A DNA stretch of 64,000 nt from Dehalococcoidales bacterium (lineage in GTDB: Bacteria; Chloroflexota; Dehalococcoidia; Dehalococcoidales; UBA2162): contig JAFGCW010000010.1 of the NCBI GenBank assembly GCA_016932435.1, forward strand, positions 50,401 to 114,400, read 5' to 3'. Shown one piece after another: positions 32,900-42,669 of this stretch. Position 1 is the stretch's first letter. The number at the start of each line of letters is the position of its first letter. A program made the position numbers and the translations under genes. The notes below the pieces were generated by a model, which was not told where the DNA came from, searched no databases, and saw only the letters and a program-made list of their open reading frames with translations.

Positions 32900-34252
32900 C
32901 TATCCTATATCTTCTCCGTGGATTTTTCGCAGCTCATCCAGGTAATCCGGATCGAACCAGCCTGCTTTCTGCTCCTCGATAAGATCGACTCTTGTCGGTC
33001 GTCCCCTGGTGAAGTTCGGCGGTCCGCCGATTATCTTAGCTTCTATCAGTTTGTTTATCTCAGTTTCCGACATCTCCAGCAATGAACCGAAAACATAGCT
33101 GTCATCCTGTGCGAAACGTGGAGCACGTTCCTGGATGAAATGTTCCGCATTGTTGAACTTTGCCGGCATCTGGCCGGGTATGGGTCTCTTCCCGATCCCA
33201 TCACCGTGGTCTATCAAATTGAAAAATCCCCGTTCCACAATATGCGGATCGGTGTTTATCTCCTTCATGTTAAGGACAGCTCCGGCAGCAATTCCCGCTT
33301 CCTGCATCATCTTCATTATTTCGATATGTTTGTGTCCGGTAGTCCATCCTTCAACATGCCTGTCGAGTTCTTCCCGGTTAAGCAGTCTTTGTTTCAAGGT
33401 GGAGAACTTCTCGTCTTTTGCCCATGAAGGATTTCCTAAAACCTCGCAGAATTTCTGCCATTGGTCTTCGTTCTCAACCGCTATGTTAACCCAGCTGTCT
33501 TCGCCGCTGCATCGGTAACACCCGTGGGGAGCTGCTACGGGGTGACTGTTGCCGATCCTTTCCGGGATTTTACCGGTCTGGGTGTATTCGGTGATAACAT
33601 CGCCGATATGACAGGCAACCGCTTCACGCCCGGAAAGGTCTACATACTGTCCCTCGCCTGTCTGCATACAGTAAAAAAGCGCCGTCATCAGGGCTGCCGC
33701 GGCGTTGGCTCCTGTTACCCAATCTCCGTAGGCGCAGCCTGAAAGCAGAGGAGGTTCTTCCGGGAAACCGGTGATATGTGTCAATCCACTCATCCCTTCC
33801 ATTCCCGGTACGTACATGTAAAAATCTCTCAGCGGTCCATAATGCCCGAGACCACTTATCGATACCATAATAATATCGGATTTTATCTTTTTTAATTCTT
33901 CGTAATTCAATCCCCAGTTGTCCATTACCCTGGGTGAGTAATTTTCGATTACGGCGTCACTTATCGTGACCAGCCTCTTGAAGAGTTCTCTTCCTTCCTC
34001 GCTGCCGAGGTTGAGTGATATCCCCTTTTTTCCGGCATTCAGCGTATGAAAAATACAGCCTCTGTTCCAGTTATCCTCTCCGGGTTCGTTTTCAGGATAG
34101 ACATTAGCTCTCGTAAAAACATCGGCTCGCTGGATCGACTCTATTTTAATGACTTCCGCACCCAGTTCTGCGAATATCTCGGTTGAGACCGGACCGGCGA
34201 ACACCATTGTGAGATCGAGTATCCTGATTCCATCAAGTAACTTATACGCCAT
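32900..34252 (-). CDS. CaiB/BaiF CoA-transferase, catalytic-Asp subunit of a tandem pair
   Basis: 450 residues: ILDLTMVFAGPVSTEIFAEL, DAVIENYSPRVMDNWGLNY, VSISGLGHYGPLRDF, QTGEGQYVDLS. The catalytic aspartate is in GCAYGDWVTG (Asp177). The C-terminus is extended by about 40 residues (NFTRGRPTRVDLIEEQKAG onward). It follows by 12 bp the homologue at 34265, which has Glu at this site. Likely a heteromer with that neighbour. Confidence 0.92.
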   Translation of the reverse strand: MAYKLLDGIRILDLTMVFAGPVSTEIFAELGAEVIKIESIQRADVFTRANVYPENEPGEDNWNRGCIFHTLNAGKKGISLNLGSEEGRELFKRLVTISDAVIENYSPRVMDNWGLNYEELKKIKSDIIMVSISGLGHYGPLRDFYMYVPGMEGMSGLTHITGFPEEPPLLSGCAYGDWVTGANAAAALMTALFYCMQTGEGQYVDLSGREAVACHIGDVITEYTQTGKIPERIGNSHPVAAPHGCYRCSGEDSWVNIAVENEDQWQKFCEVLGNPSWAKDEKFSTLKQRLLNREELDRHVEGWTTGHKHIEIMKMMQEAGIAAGAVLNMKEINTDPHIVERGFFNLIDHGDGIGKRPIPGQMPAKFNNAEHFIQERAPRFAQDDSYVFGSLLEMSETEINKLIEAKIIGGPPNFTRGRPTRVDLIEEQKAGWFDPDYLDELRKIHGEDIG

Positions 34253-34264
34253 ATTTACCTGAAC

Positions 34265-35470
34265 CTAAATTATGCCTTTCTTATTCAATACCGATAATCG
34301 TTCTTTATCGTATCCGATTTTCCCTAATATCTCGTCATTATGTTCTCCGAGAAGGGGGGCTCTTCCTGCCTGCCATGGTGAACCGTTTAGTTTCGCAGGT
34401 GCTCCTGGATACTTTACCTTACCCATAACCGGATGGTCTGCTTCAGCGAAATATTCACGGGCTTTTATCTGCTCGTCACTCATTACTTCTTCCGGGTTCA
34501 GTACAGGGGTGAAAGCCAGTCTCAATTCCTGGGCTGCTTTAGTCACTTCCCATTTACCGCGATCCTTGAGCCACGGAGTCATTAATTCGTCGAGTTTTTC
34601 AGGATTCGCCATGCGGGTTCGCGTGTCGGCCAGGAGCGGGTCGTCCTGTAAATCTGGCTTTTCGATCAGGAATGCTATGTTTGGAGCACCGCCTACTCCG
34701 GGAGTAAGACTGATCCACCCGTCTTTGCAGGGTACGCTGTAACCGATGGGGTATCCGTGTATCGCGAACGGGCTGGTCCTTCTGCTGAGTCCCAGGTACG
34801 AGTATTCTGCTACGTGCCCCATCAGGGTGCTGGCGACACTCTCCATCGCCGATATATCTATAGACATACCTTTATCTGACTTATTACGGTTGATTAATGC
34901 GCTGACGGTGGCGATATAGCTGAGAAGACCGGTTGAATATTCGGCCTGATAGCCGCCTTCCACCACCGGCCTGTCCATCGGTTTTGTGCCGGGTCGCTGC
35001 GTGTACATCGCCCCGCCGGCAGCATATACGGTGAAGTTGGTCGCTTTATAATCGCGATAGGGTCCAGTCTGGCCGTAAGCCGAGATAGAAGTAATTATGA
35101 TTTTCGGGTTGAGTGTCTTAATTAATTCCTCGGTAAGACCCAGTGCTGCCAACTGACCGGGTTCGAAATTTTCAACCAGGATGGAGGAATCTTTGATCAA
35201 TCCCTTGAGGATTTCCAGTCCTTCTTCACTCCGTATATCGAGAGTTACGCTTTTTTTATTGGTGTTGAGGTAAAAATAGGTCCCACTGTTCTCAAGTTCT
35301 TGTTTATCACCGGTTGATTTACCGGTGCTTCTCGTCCAGTCTCCGGTACCTGGCTTTTCGATTTTTATCACTTCGGCACCGAAATCGGCCAGTAACTTGG
35401 TACAATAAGGACCTGCTATTCCTTCAGTTAAGTCCAGAACCTTCAGTTTGTCGAAAGCCTGTTTTTCCAT
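34265..35470 (-). CDS. CaiB/BaiF CoA-transferase homologue with Glu at the catalytic Asp position
   Basis: 401 residues: VLDLTEGIAGPYCTKLLADFG, SILVENFEPGQLAALGL, SISAYGQTGPYRDYKATN. The aligned catalytic segment is EGGYQAEYSTG, giving Glu177 instead of Asp. It is the first gene of the unit and is followed at once by an Asp-containing partner. TAAGGACG lies before the ATG. The divergent NuoF-like gene starts 255 bp away. Confidence 0.9.
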   Translation of the reverse strand: MEKQAFDKLKVLDLTEGIAGPYCTKLLADFGAEVIKIEKPGTGDWTRSTGKSTGDKQELENSGTYFYLNTNKKSVTLDIRSEEGLEILKGLIKDSSILVENFEPGQLAALGLTEELIKTLNPKIIITSISAYGQTGPYRDYKATNFTVYAAGGAMYTQRPGTKPMDRPVVEGGYQAEYSTGLLSYIATVSALINRNKSDKGMSIDISAMESVASTLMGHVAEYSYLGLSRRTSPFAIHGYPIGYSVPCKDGWISLTPGVGGAPNIAFLIEKPDLQDDPLLADTRTRMANPEKLDELMTPWLKDRGKWEVTKAAQELRLAFTPVLNPEEVMSDEQIKAREYFAEADHPVMGKVKYPGAPAKLNGSPWQAGRAPLLGEHNDEILGKIGYDKERLSVLNKKGII

Positions 35471-35654
35471 GCTAATCGTCCTTATTGTAAGGTATAGTAT
35501 CGCAGCCAGATTCGTGCGTAATGACGTTCTTTCATTTAAAAGAAAAGGAACAGTATGAAATAAGCCTGCTTGAATATGTGAAATAGACTACTGTATAATT
35601 TCCATATTTGTCAAATAAGCTATGAATAAATTTCAAGAAATACGCCTGTAAAAC

Positions 35655-35683
35655 TTGAGATATTCGAAGTTATCAAATAGGAT
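35655..35683 (+). promoter_or_regulatory. Candidate promoter of the NuoF/GltD-like module
   Basis: TTGAGA, 17 bases, TAGGAT; expected start near 35690. An upstream TTGAAT/TATAAT pair with 18-base spacing (35570-35599) is a second candidate with a longer leader. Confidence 0.45.
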
Positions 35684-35724
35684 ACACTAGCCTGGAACTA
35701 ATACCTTAAGAATCGAAAATACCA

Positions 35725-37383
35725 GTGAATTTTGACCAGTTATATAACAAAGCCGAATCCGGAAGTGGTTTCTTCGGCGACAAAAGCTGTACCAGGATTT
35801 ATATCAGCGTGTTTGATGATATCCGGGCTCTACAGGATATCTCAGGCGCTTTTTCTGCCCAAACGGAAAAGTATGGTATCCGTGCGGAAATTATCACTGC
35901 CGGTTCTTCGGGGTATTACGATATCGAACCGATAATCAGAGTCGATAAGCCTGATCGGCCTTCGGTCTTGTTTCGTAATGTTACACCTGAAACAGCCGGG
36001 ATAATCGTCGAAGAATTCATTACGCATGACAGACCCGTTAAAGATAGCACTCTTGGCAGTATCGGCAGTGGGAAAATTGATGGTATACCGGACATAAACG
36101 TACTGCCTCTGTTTTCACTGCAGAACAGGATTGCGTTGAGAAATTGCGGTATCATCGATCCCGATAAGATCGACCATTATATTCTTTACGGTAAGGGCTT
36201 TTCCGGTCTGGCTCGGATTTTGGGTATGCACCCGACTGACGTGATCTCTGAATTGGAGAAATCGGGTTTAAGAGGTAAAGGCGGAGGTGGTTACAACACC
36301 GCGGACAAATGGCAGACGTGTAATGAAGTGCAAGGCGATGAGAAATACGTGGTGTGTAATGCCGTAGATGATGATCCGGATTCACAAACAGCACGCCTGC
36401 TCCTGGAAAGTGACCCCTATTCAGTGCTTGAGGGCATGCTTATCGCGGCATATGCTGTCGGAGCATCGCAGTGTTACCTCTGCATTAACTCGAGGAATCC
36501 CGGAGCTGTCGAACAGGCAGCAAAAGCTCTGGAACAAATGACAGAAAATAGTCTTATTGGGGAAAATATCCTGGACTCAGGATATTCCTGTATAATCAGC
36601 ATTCATGAAGAAGTCGATTCATTAGTATCGGGAGAAGAGACCGCTCTTATTCGTTCGATTGAAGGGAAGCAGCCCATACCTTATCTGAAAACGATCGATC
36701 CTGCTGTCAGCGGAATCGAAGGGAAGCCGACACTGGTCAATAACCTGGAAACTCTGGCCTGTGTTTCAGCTTTTTTTCAGAATGGCGCTGAGTGGTATGC
36801 AGGATCAGGTACTGAACAGAGTTCGGGGACTAAGGTAATAACCATTTCAGGTGATGTGGAACACAAATATACCGTTGAGGTACCTTTCGGGACTACTTTT
36901 GAGAGTGTGGTCAACGATATAGGCGGTGGTACTTCAAGTGGAAAAGTTGTAAAAGCGGTACGATTCGGAGGACCGACCGGCGCGTTTTTCGATGTTGAAT
37001 CTCTCGATACCTTTATCGATTTCGAATCCATGAAAGAAGCCGGAGCAATACTCGGATCAGGCGTTATGAGAGTATATGATAGCAGTAACTGTGCTGTAGA
37101 AACTACACGCGATCTTGTTGATTACCTTCACGATCAGTCCTGTGGAAAGTGTGTGTTCTGTCGTGAAGGAAGTCTCCAGATATTTGAAATTTTGAAAGAT
37201 ATTTCGGACAATAACAGCAGACCCGGAGACCTTGACCTGATAACGGAACTTTGTGAAGCAATGAAAGAAGGCTCGATCTGCGGTCTGGGTACGAGCATTC
37301 CCAATCCGGTATTGAGCAGTATAGATCTATTTGGCAACGATTTCGAAGCACATATCCAGAGCAAGAGGTGTCCTGCCGAATAG
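35725..37383 (+). CDS. NuoF/HndC-like NADH-binding flavoprotein subunit with a cluster-less N-terminal domain
   Basis: 552 residues from a GTG start. Residues about 140-520 are the NuoF core: SGLRGKGGGGYNTADKW (FMN loop), VVCNAVDDDPDS (NADH), KPTLVNNLETLA, the SLBB domain, and the N3 cluster motif SCGKCVFCREG (near 472-482) with the later C of GSICGLG. Residues 1-130 have the shape of the [2Fe-2S] thioredoxin-like domain, but its second cysteine pair, normally GC-x-G-x-C, reads GSSGYYD, and the first pair is absent too. That cluster is therefore lost. The stop overlaps the next gene, with which it must form a complex that takes electrons from or gives them to NAD(P)H. Confidence 0.88.
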   Translation: MNFDQLYNKAESGSGFFGDKSCTRIYISVFDDIRALQDISGAFSAQTEKYGIRAEIITAGSSGYYDIEPIIRVDKPDRPSVLFRNVTPETAGIIVEEFITHDRPVKDSTLGSIGSGKIDGIPDINVLPLFSLQNRIALRNCGIIDPDKIDHYILYGKGFSGLARILGMHPTDVISELEKSGLRGKGGGGYNTADKWQTCNEVQGDEKYVVCNAVDDDPDSQTARLLLESDPYSVLEGMLIAAYAVGASQCYLCINSRNPGAVEQAAKALEQMTENSLIGENILDSGYSCIISIHEEVDSLVSGEETALIRSIEGKQPIPYLKTIDPAVSGIEGKPTLVNNLETLACVSAFFQNGAEWYAGSGTEQSSGTKVITISGDVEHKYTVEVPFGTTFESVVNDIGGGTSSGKVVKAVRFGGPTGAFFDVESLDTFIDFESMKEAGAILGSGVMRVYDSSNCAVETTRDLVDYLHDQSCGKCVFCREGSLQIFEILKDISDNNSRPGDLDLITELCEAMKEGSICGLGTSIPNPVLSSIDLFGNDFEAHIQSKRCPAE

Positions 37384-39521
37384 CGGTAATAGAAAGCAGA
37401 AAAAGTAACTTGGACACTGTAAAAATTAATATTAACGGACGTGATATCGATACGCAAGCCGGGAGTACGGTTCTCCAGGCAGCGCTTGATTCCGGAATTT
37501 ATATACCTCACCTGTGTTATCATCCGGACCTGGAACCTATCGGAGCCTGCCGTCTCTGTATTATAGAGATAGATGGAGTTGAAGGTTTGCCGACGTCCTG
37601 TTCTACCCCTGTTTCGGACGGTATGGTTGTCAGGACAACGTCTGAGAAGATTACCCGGCGCCGGCGGCTGGCTATGGAATTGCTGCTGGCCGGACATCCC
37701 CAGGACTGCGATACCTGCAATAAATATCTGAACTGCGAACTCCAGGCACTCAAGCAGTATATCATCAAGGATGAGTTGAGTGTCAGGCTCCGTACCAAAC
37801 TGCTTCCTATTACCCGGAGTAATCCACTCTTTCTCCACGAACCTGATAAGTGTGTCGTCTGCGGTCGTTGCGTAAGGGCATGCCAGGACCTGCGGGGAGT
37901 CGGGGTCCTTCTCTATAAAAAAGGAGACAGGGAGACCTACACGGGAACTGCAGCCGATCTGCCGCTTGCTGATGCCGGTTGCAGGTTCTGCGGAGCCTGT
38001 GCCGAGGTGTGTCCTACCGGAGCGATACAGGACAAAGAGGCAATAGGTACCGGAAGGAAACGGAGGGCGGCTCTCATACCATGCAGATATACCTGCCCCG
38101 CAGAAATAGAGGTTCCTCGTTATATACGATTTATCAGGGAAGGGAATTATTCGGCGGCCGCCGCTGTGATAAGAGAAAAAGTCCCGTTTCCCGAGGTACT
38201 CGGATATGTATGCAACAGTCCCTGTGAAGATGTCTGCCGCAGGGGAGAAGTCAATGAAGCGATGTCTATCAAAGAACTGAAACGGTTTGCTGCTGCGAAT
38301 GATGAAGGAAATATCTGGCAGGAAAATTCAGTGAAAAAACCTGATACGGGGAAAAAGGTGGCGATAATCGGTTCCGGTCCGGCTGGTCTGACTGCGGCGT
38401 ACTACCTGGCCAACCAGGGGCACGCTGTTACGGTATATGAATCCCAGCCGCTTACCGGGGGAATGATGCGATTCGGCATCCCTGAATACCGCCTCCCGAA
38501 AGACATACTGGATGAAGAGATAGAAGTTATCAAGAATAAGGGTGTTGAGATAGTACCAGGCAGATATATAGAATCGACCGAAGCGCTTCTCGAAGACGGA
38601 TTCGACGCTGTACTTGCGGCCATAGGCACTCACCGGGGTCAGACGCTACCGATTCCGGATGCTGAAAGCGAAGGAGTTATCATCGGGATCGAGATGCTCA
38701 GAGATGTAAGTCTTGGTCAAAGCGTGAGTATCGGAAAGAAAGTAATAGTGCTTGGCGGCGGTAATGTGGCTTTCGACTGCGCACGCGTTGCCAGGAGGTT
38801 GGGTGGCGAACTGGTACAGATCGCATGCCTAGAGTGCCGCGAGGATATGCCGGCTACCGAAGATGAAATAAAGCAGGCTGAGGAAGAAGGAATTATCGTT
38901 CATCCTTCACGAACCTCTACCCGGGTGATTACTGAAAACGGAGTAGTGACGGGAGTCGAATTCCTTGAAGTTGAATCGTTCAGCTTCGATGAAAATAAGA
39001 GAGCCGTTATCGAAATAAGGGAAAATTCCCATGTTACTCTTGAAGCAGATACCGTTATCTTCGCCATAGGTCAGCGTCCTCTGATACCTGAAGGATTTGG
39101 AGTTGACATAATGGATAACGGTCACATTCAGCTTGATCCTTTCACGCAGACTGCCGGAAGAGAAGGAGTGTTTGCGACCGGAGATGCCGTTCACGGTACG
39201 GCGACTGTTATTCAGGCAATCGCTTCCGGTAGAAAAGCCGCAATTGCCATTGACAAATATCTCGGTGGCAGTGGAATTATCGATGAAAAACTGGCGCCTG
39301 AAGAAGAAATTGAAACATGTCTCGGCCCGATGGAGGGTTTTGCTTATCTGCCGCGATGTGAAGAAACATACGTACCTGCTAAGGAGCGACTCGGGAATTT
39401 TCGCAAGGTTGTGAAAGATATCGATAAAGAAACGGCGAATAATGAATCGGAACGCTGTTTGCAGTGTGACCTGAGATTGAAGATTAAGTCTGTTGAGTTC
39501 TGGAGTAGTTACACCCAGTAA
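37368..39521 (+). CDS. NuoG-like N-terminus fused to GltD-type NAD(P)H oxidoreductase
   Basis: 717 residues. In order: a [2Fe-2S] domain (CYHPDLEPIGACRLC, then SCSTPV), the NuoG-type HPQDCDTCNKYLNC cluster site, two 4Fe-4S motifs (CVVCGRCVRACQ; CRFCGACAEVCP), the GltD entry domain (CNSPCEDVCRRGEVNE), FAD fold (KVAIIGSGPAGLTAAYYLA), NAD(P) fold (KVIVLGGGNVAFDCARVARR) and GVFATGDAVHG. The same architecture is seen in partners of formate dehydrogenases and in SfrB/NfnB-like proteins. With the NuoF-like subunit it has two pyridine-nucleotide sites and many clusters, so electron confurcation or transhydrogenation is possible. I list the GTG at 37368; a TTG at 37410 behind AGAAAAAG is an alternative start. 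Confidence 0.88.
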   Translation: MSCRIAVIESRKSNLDTVKININGRDIDTQAGSTVLQAALDSGIYIPHLCYHPDLEPIGACRLCIIEIDGVEGLPTSCSTPVSDGMVVRTTSEKITRRRRLAMELLLAGHPQDCDTCNKYLNCELQALKQYIIKDELSVRLRTKLLPITRSNPLFLHEPDKCVVCGRCVRACQDLRGVGVLLYKKGDRETYTGTAADLPLADAGCRFCGACAEVCPTGAIQDKEAIGTGRKRRAALIPCRYTCPAEIEVPRYIRFIREGNYSAAAAVIREKVPFPEVLGYVCNSPCEDVCRRGEVNEAMSIKELKRFAAANDEGNIWQENSVKKPDTGKKVAIIGSGPAGLTAAYYLANQGHAVTVYESQPLTGGMMRFGIPEYRLPKDILDEEIEVIKNKGVEIVPGRYIESTEALLEDGFDAVLAAIGTHRGQTLPIPDAESEGVIIGIEMLRDVSLGQSVSIGKKVIVLGGGNVAFDCARVARRLGGELVQIACLECREDMPATEDEIKQAEEEGIIVHPSRTSTRVITENGVVTGVEFLEVESFSFDENKRAVIEIRENSHVTLEADTVIFAIGQRPLIPEGFGVDIMDNGHIQLDPFTQTAGREGVFATGDAVHGTATVIQAIASGRKAAIAIDKYLGGSGIIDEKLAPEEEIETCLGPMEGFAYLPRCEETYVPAKERLGNFRKVVKDIDKETANNESERCLQCDLRLKIKSVEFWSSYTQ

Positions 39522-39557
39522 CTGCTAACGGTTAGTTGAGATATTTTGTATCGTTTC

Positions 39558-39566
39558 TGCTAGAAT
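39558..39566 (+). promoter_or_regulatory. Extended -10 element before the flavoprotein gene
   Basis: TGCTAGAAT fits TGn-TAnAAT and lies 55 bases before the ATG at 39621. No good -35. Confidence 0.4.
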
Positions 39567-39620
39567 ATTTGCGTTGAATAATTCGAAGAGCTGCTTTTTA
39601 CATAATGAGGGAGGGAACAA

Positions 39621-41063
39621 ATGAGTGATATTCCGTCACAAGCCGATGTTGTGGTAATAGGAAGCGGAGTCTCAGGATTGACGGCAGCCCTGGCCGCAGC
39701 GGAAGCCGGGAAGAAAGTAGTTATATTTGAGAAGCTCAAATCTCTCGGCGGCACCTCTAACTTTTTCAAAGGGACTTTTGCTGTCGAAAGCCGGTATCAG
39801 AAAGAAAAATACATCACCTTCGGTAAGGATGAAGCATTCAGAGATATCGTTGAATACAGTCACTGGCGGGCTAATCCTCGACTGGTCAGGGCGATTGTCA
39901 ATGAGTCCGGATCGACGATCGACTGGCTCGAAGAACAGGGGATTGAGTTCATCGAATTAACCATCAATATGCCGAACGCTCCTGAAACGTATCATCTCAT
40001 TAAGGGTGAAGGCGCTGCTGTAGTGAAGGCTCTTGTTACACGGGCACAGGAAAAAGGTGTTACTATCAAAACCGGAGTACCGGTAACGCAGGTTATCAAG
40101 AGTGGCGATAGAATAGTCGGAGTTGTTGTCGAGGGAGAGGAAGATGATGTCCAGGTAGCCGCTAAAGCGGTGGTTATCGCCAGCGGCGGGTATATCAATA
40201 ACAAGGAATGGGTAAAGAAGTATACCGGCTTCGACCTGATGCAGAACCTCCTTCCCGTTGGAAATATCGAAAAGAACGGAGACGGCATCCGGATGGCTTT
40301 CGAACTTGGTGCTGCCGAGGAAGGTATCGGTACAGTGGAACTTTTCCGTATCGGCCCGTCACGACAGGAACTTGGCGCTGGCGGGCGTGCCAGCGTGGCC
40401 GTTATCCAGCCCGATCTCTGGGTCAATCAGGCGGGAGAACGATTCTGTGACGAGGGAATCACGTTCTTCGATACATCCGAGGGTAACGCTAATGCCAGGC
40501 AAAAAGAAGGATATACGTATTCCATTTTCGATGATGGTGTGTTAAAACGTATGGCCGAAGAAGGAATCGATAAAGGGATTACTCCGGATACACTGCCTGG
40601 TCAGAAGATAGATATTACCGAAGACCTGAAGGTTGCTATGGAAAATCCTTCCGACGACCTTTGTTGCGCTAACTCGATAGAGGAACTGGCCGGTATGATA
40701 GGCATTGAACCGGATGTACTAAAAGCGACTCTGGCTGAGTACAATGCCTGTTGCGCCAAAGGCTATGACGATATATTCAATAAGAACCGGCGGTATCTCA
40801 GACCTCTAACGGGACCCAGGTATTACGCTGCAAAAGCAAATACCGTATGTCTTGGGACCATGGGAGGTATCAAGGTTAGTGACAAGCTGGAAGTGATAGA
40901 CAAGCAGGACAAGGTGATACCCGGACTTTATGCCGTAGGATATGACGCCGGGGGAATGTACGGCCAGGATTATGGTATGCATATCACTTCCGGTCTTTCT
41001 TCCTCGTTTGCTATGAATTCCGGTCGTATTGCCGGAAAAAGTGCATCAGTATATGTTGGTTAG
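39621..41063 (+). CDS. FAD-dependent fumarate-reductase/ketosteroid-dehydrogenase-type oxidoreductase
   Basis: 480 residues: ADVVVIGSGVSGLTAALAAAE (FAD), SLGGTSNFFKGTFA, AVVIASGGYINNKEW, and a C-terminal LYAVGYDAGGMYGQDYG. This is the soluble flavocytochrome-c/KstD-like flavoprotein group, here without a heme or FMN domain. Such proteins reduce or introduce a C=C bond next to a carbonyl. The gene lies 100 bp behind the NuoF/GltD-like module, which could supply its electrons. GGGAGGGAAC precedes the ATG. Confidence 0.88.
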   Translation: MSDIPSQADVVVIGSGVSGLTAALAAAEAGKKVVIFEKLKSLGGTSNFFKGTFAVESRYQKEKYITFGKDEAFRDIVEYSHWRANPRLVRAIVNESGSTIDWLEEQGIEFIELTINMPNAPETYHLIKGEGAAVVKALVTRAQEKGVTIKTGVPVTQVIKSGDRIVGVVVEGEEDDVQVAAKAVVIASGGYINNKEWVKKYTGFDLMQNLLPVGNIEKNGDGIRMAFELGAAEEGIGTVELFRIGPSRQELGAGGRASVAVIQPDLWVNQAGERFCDEGITFFDTSEGNANARQKEGYTYSIFDDGVLKRMAEEGIDKGITPDTLPGQKIDITEDLKVAMENPSDDLCCANSIEELAGMIGIEPDVLKATLAEYNACCAKGYDDIFNKNRRYLRPLTGPRYYAAKANTVCLGTMGGIKVSDKLEVIDKQDKVIPGLYAVGYDAGGMYGQDYGMHITSGLSSSFAMNSGRIAGKSASVYVG

Positions 41064-41130
41064 AAAATAACTCTTATTTTTAAAAATCAAACTGCCTGAA
41101 GCTGCCAGGCTGTGAGAACGGAGGAAATAT

Positions 41131-42567
41131 TTGGCTACTCCGGAATCGGTATTTAAAGGGCAGAAACCGGCACTCGATTATATATTTCATCCAAAGTCGA
41201 TAGCGGTTGCCGGGGTTTCCGCCGAAACAAAGGGAACTGGTATAGCCAACAGCTATATTACACGGTTTGAAGCTGCGGGTTTTAACGGCAATATCTACGC
41301 GGTTAATCCATCAGGCGGTGAAGCTCTGGGAAGGAAAATCTACCCCAGCCTGAAGGATATTCCTGAACCGGTAGACTTTGTGGTATCTGCCATTCCCGCC
41401 AGGCACACACCGCAGTTGATCTCCGACTGCGCTGAAAAAGGCGTAAAACTGCTTCACCTTTTTACCGCAGGATTCAGCGAGCTCGGCGACGAGACAGGGG
41501 ATGCTCTTGAGACGGAGATATTATCTATAGCCCGACAGGCCGGCATAAGGATGACCGGACCGAACGGAATGGGTATCTATTGCCCGAAGACCGGTCTCAC
41601 CTTCGACGAAGGTTTTACGAAGAAATCAGGGAACGTAGGATGGATAGCTCAAAGTGGGCGTAACGGGACCTATGTGGTACGCGAAGCAACCATGCGCGGT
41701 GTCTATTTCAGCAAAGCTCTCAGCTACGGAAATGCCGCCGACCTGAACGAGTGTGATTTTATCGAATATTTCCGGGATGATCCGGATACCGAGGTAATTG
41801 CCGCTTATATAGAGGGAGTGAAAGACGGAAAACGATTCTTAAAAGTGCTTAAAGAAGCAGCATCGAAAAAACCTGTCGTCATCTTTAAGGCCGGTCATAC
41901 CGAAGCGGGTTCCAGGGGCGCCGCGTCTCATACAGCGTCTATTGCCGGATCAAGTGCAGTATGGAATGCCGCGCTTAAACAAGCCGGGGCTATCCAGGTA
42001 TACAGTCTTGAAGAACTCGTAGACATGCTGGTTCTCCTGGACTTCCTTTCTCCACCTGCAGGCCGTAATATTTCCATAGTCGGCTTCGGCGGTGGCGCGG
42101 GTATTCAGGCGGCAGATGCCTGTACCGACCATGGAATGAACGTACCGATATCACCTCAGGAACTCCAGGATGAACTGACGGAGATCTGCGGCGGTCGGGC
42201 AGGCAGTATCTTTAAAAATCCATACGATCTCTGGCCGAAAGCAGGCTCAAAAGGAACCTCGGCGGCAATAGAGAGTATCTCCGGCTGGGAGAAGACCGAT
42301 CTTATGCTGGTTCATATACAGTTCGACCTTAATCCCTCGGTGCGTAACATGATGTATAAACCTTACCTGGATACGTTAAAAAGACTGGCGCCGGAGATAA
42401 AGCACAAGACCGTTGTGGTTCTTGATTTTATCTTGTCAGCAGAGGCGAAAAAACTGTCTCTTGAAGTTCAGTCCGTTCTTGCCGGGGAAGGATTTGCTGT
42501 ATTCCCTTCGGTCAATCGTGCTGCCCTCGGTCTCGGGCGATATATTACTTACTTTAACAGGAGATAA
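41131..42567 (+). CDS. Acyl-CoA synthetase (NDP-forming), alpha part
   Basis: 478 residues from TTG behind GGAGGAAATAT. It contains the CoA-binding Rossmann domain (DYIFHPKSIAVAGVSAETKG, NIYAVNPSGGEALGRK) and the two ligase domains (IRMTGPNGMGIYCP, AQSGRNGTYVVREA). The phosphohistidine loop is GAASHTASIAGS, where His is the residue phosphorylated in catalysis. There is no ATP-grasp domain, so a separate beta subunit is needed; one lies at 1-881 but may belong to another enzyme. The acyl-CoA dehydrogenases follow about 100 bp downstream. Confidence 0.88.
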   Translation: MATPESVFKGQKPALDYIFHPKSIAVAGVSAETKGTGIANSYITRFEAAGFNGNIYAVNPSGGEALGRKIYPSLKDIPEPVDFVVSAIPARHTPQLISDCAEKGVKLLHLFTAGFSELGDETGDALETEILSIARQAGIRMTGPNGMGIYCPKTGLTFDEGFTKKSGNVGWIAQSGRNGTYVVREATMRGVYFSKALSYGNAADLNECDFIEYFRDDPDTEVIAAYIEGVKDGKRFLKVLKEAASKKPVVIFKAGHTEAGSRGAASHTASIAGSSAVWNAALKQAGAIQVYSLEELVDMLVLLDFLSPPAGRNISIVGFGGGAGIQAADACTDHGMNVPISPQELQDELTEICGGRAGSIFKNPYDLWPKAGSKGTSAAIESISGWEKTDLMLVHIQFDLNPSVRNMMYKPYLDTLKRLAPEIKHKTVVVLDFILSAEAKKLSLEVQSVLAGEGFAVFPSVNRAALGLGRYITYFNRR

Positions 42568-42599
42568 CCGGAAGGAACTTTATTTTATCTGTTTGTAAA

Positions 42600-42608
42600 T
42601 GCTAAAAT
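42600..42608 (+). promoter_or_regulatory. Extended -10 element before the acyl-CoA dehydrogenase pair
   Basis: TGCTAAAAT lies 62 bases before the ATG at 42670. The region 23 bases upstream is only a weak -35. Confidence 0.4.
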
Positions 42609-42669
42609 AAATACCTGCTGAAACAGATAAATCCATTATCGGCGATTTGATATAGAAAGGAGCGTAGAA

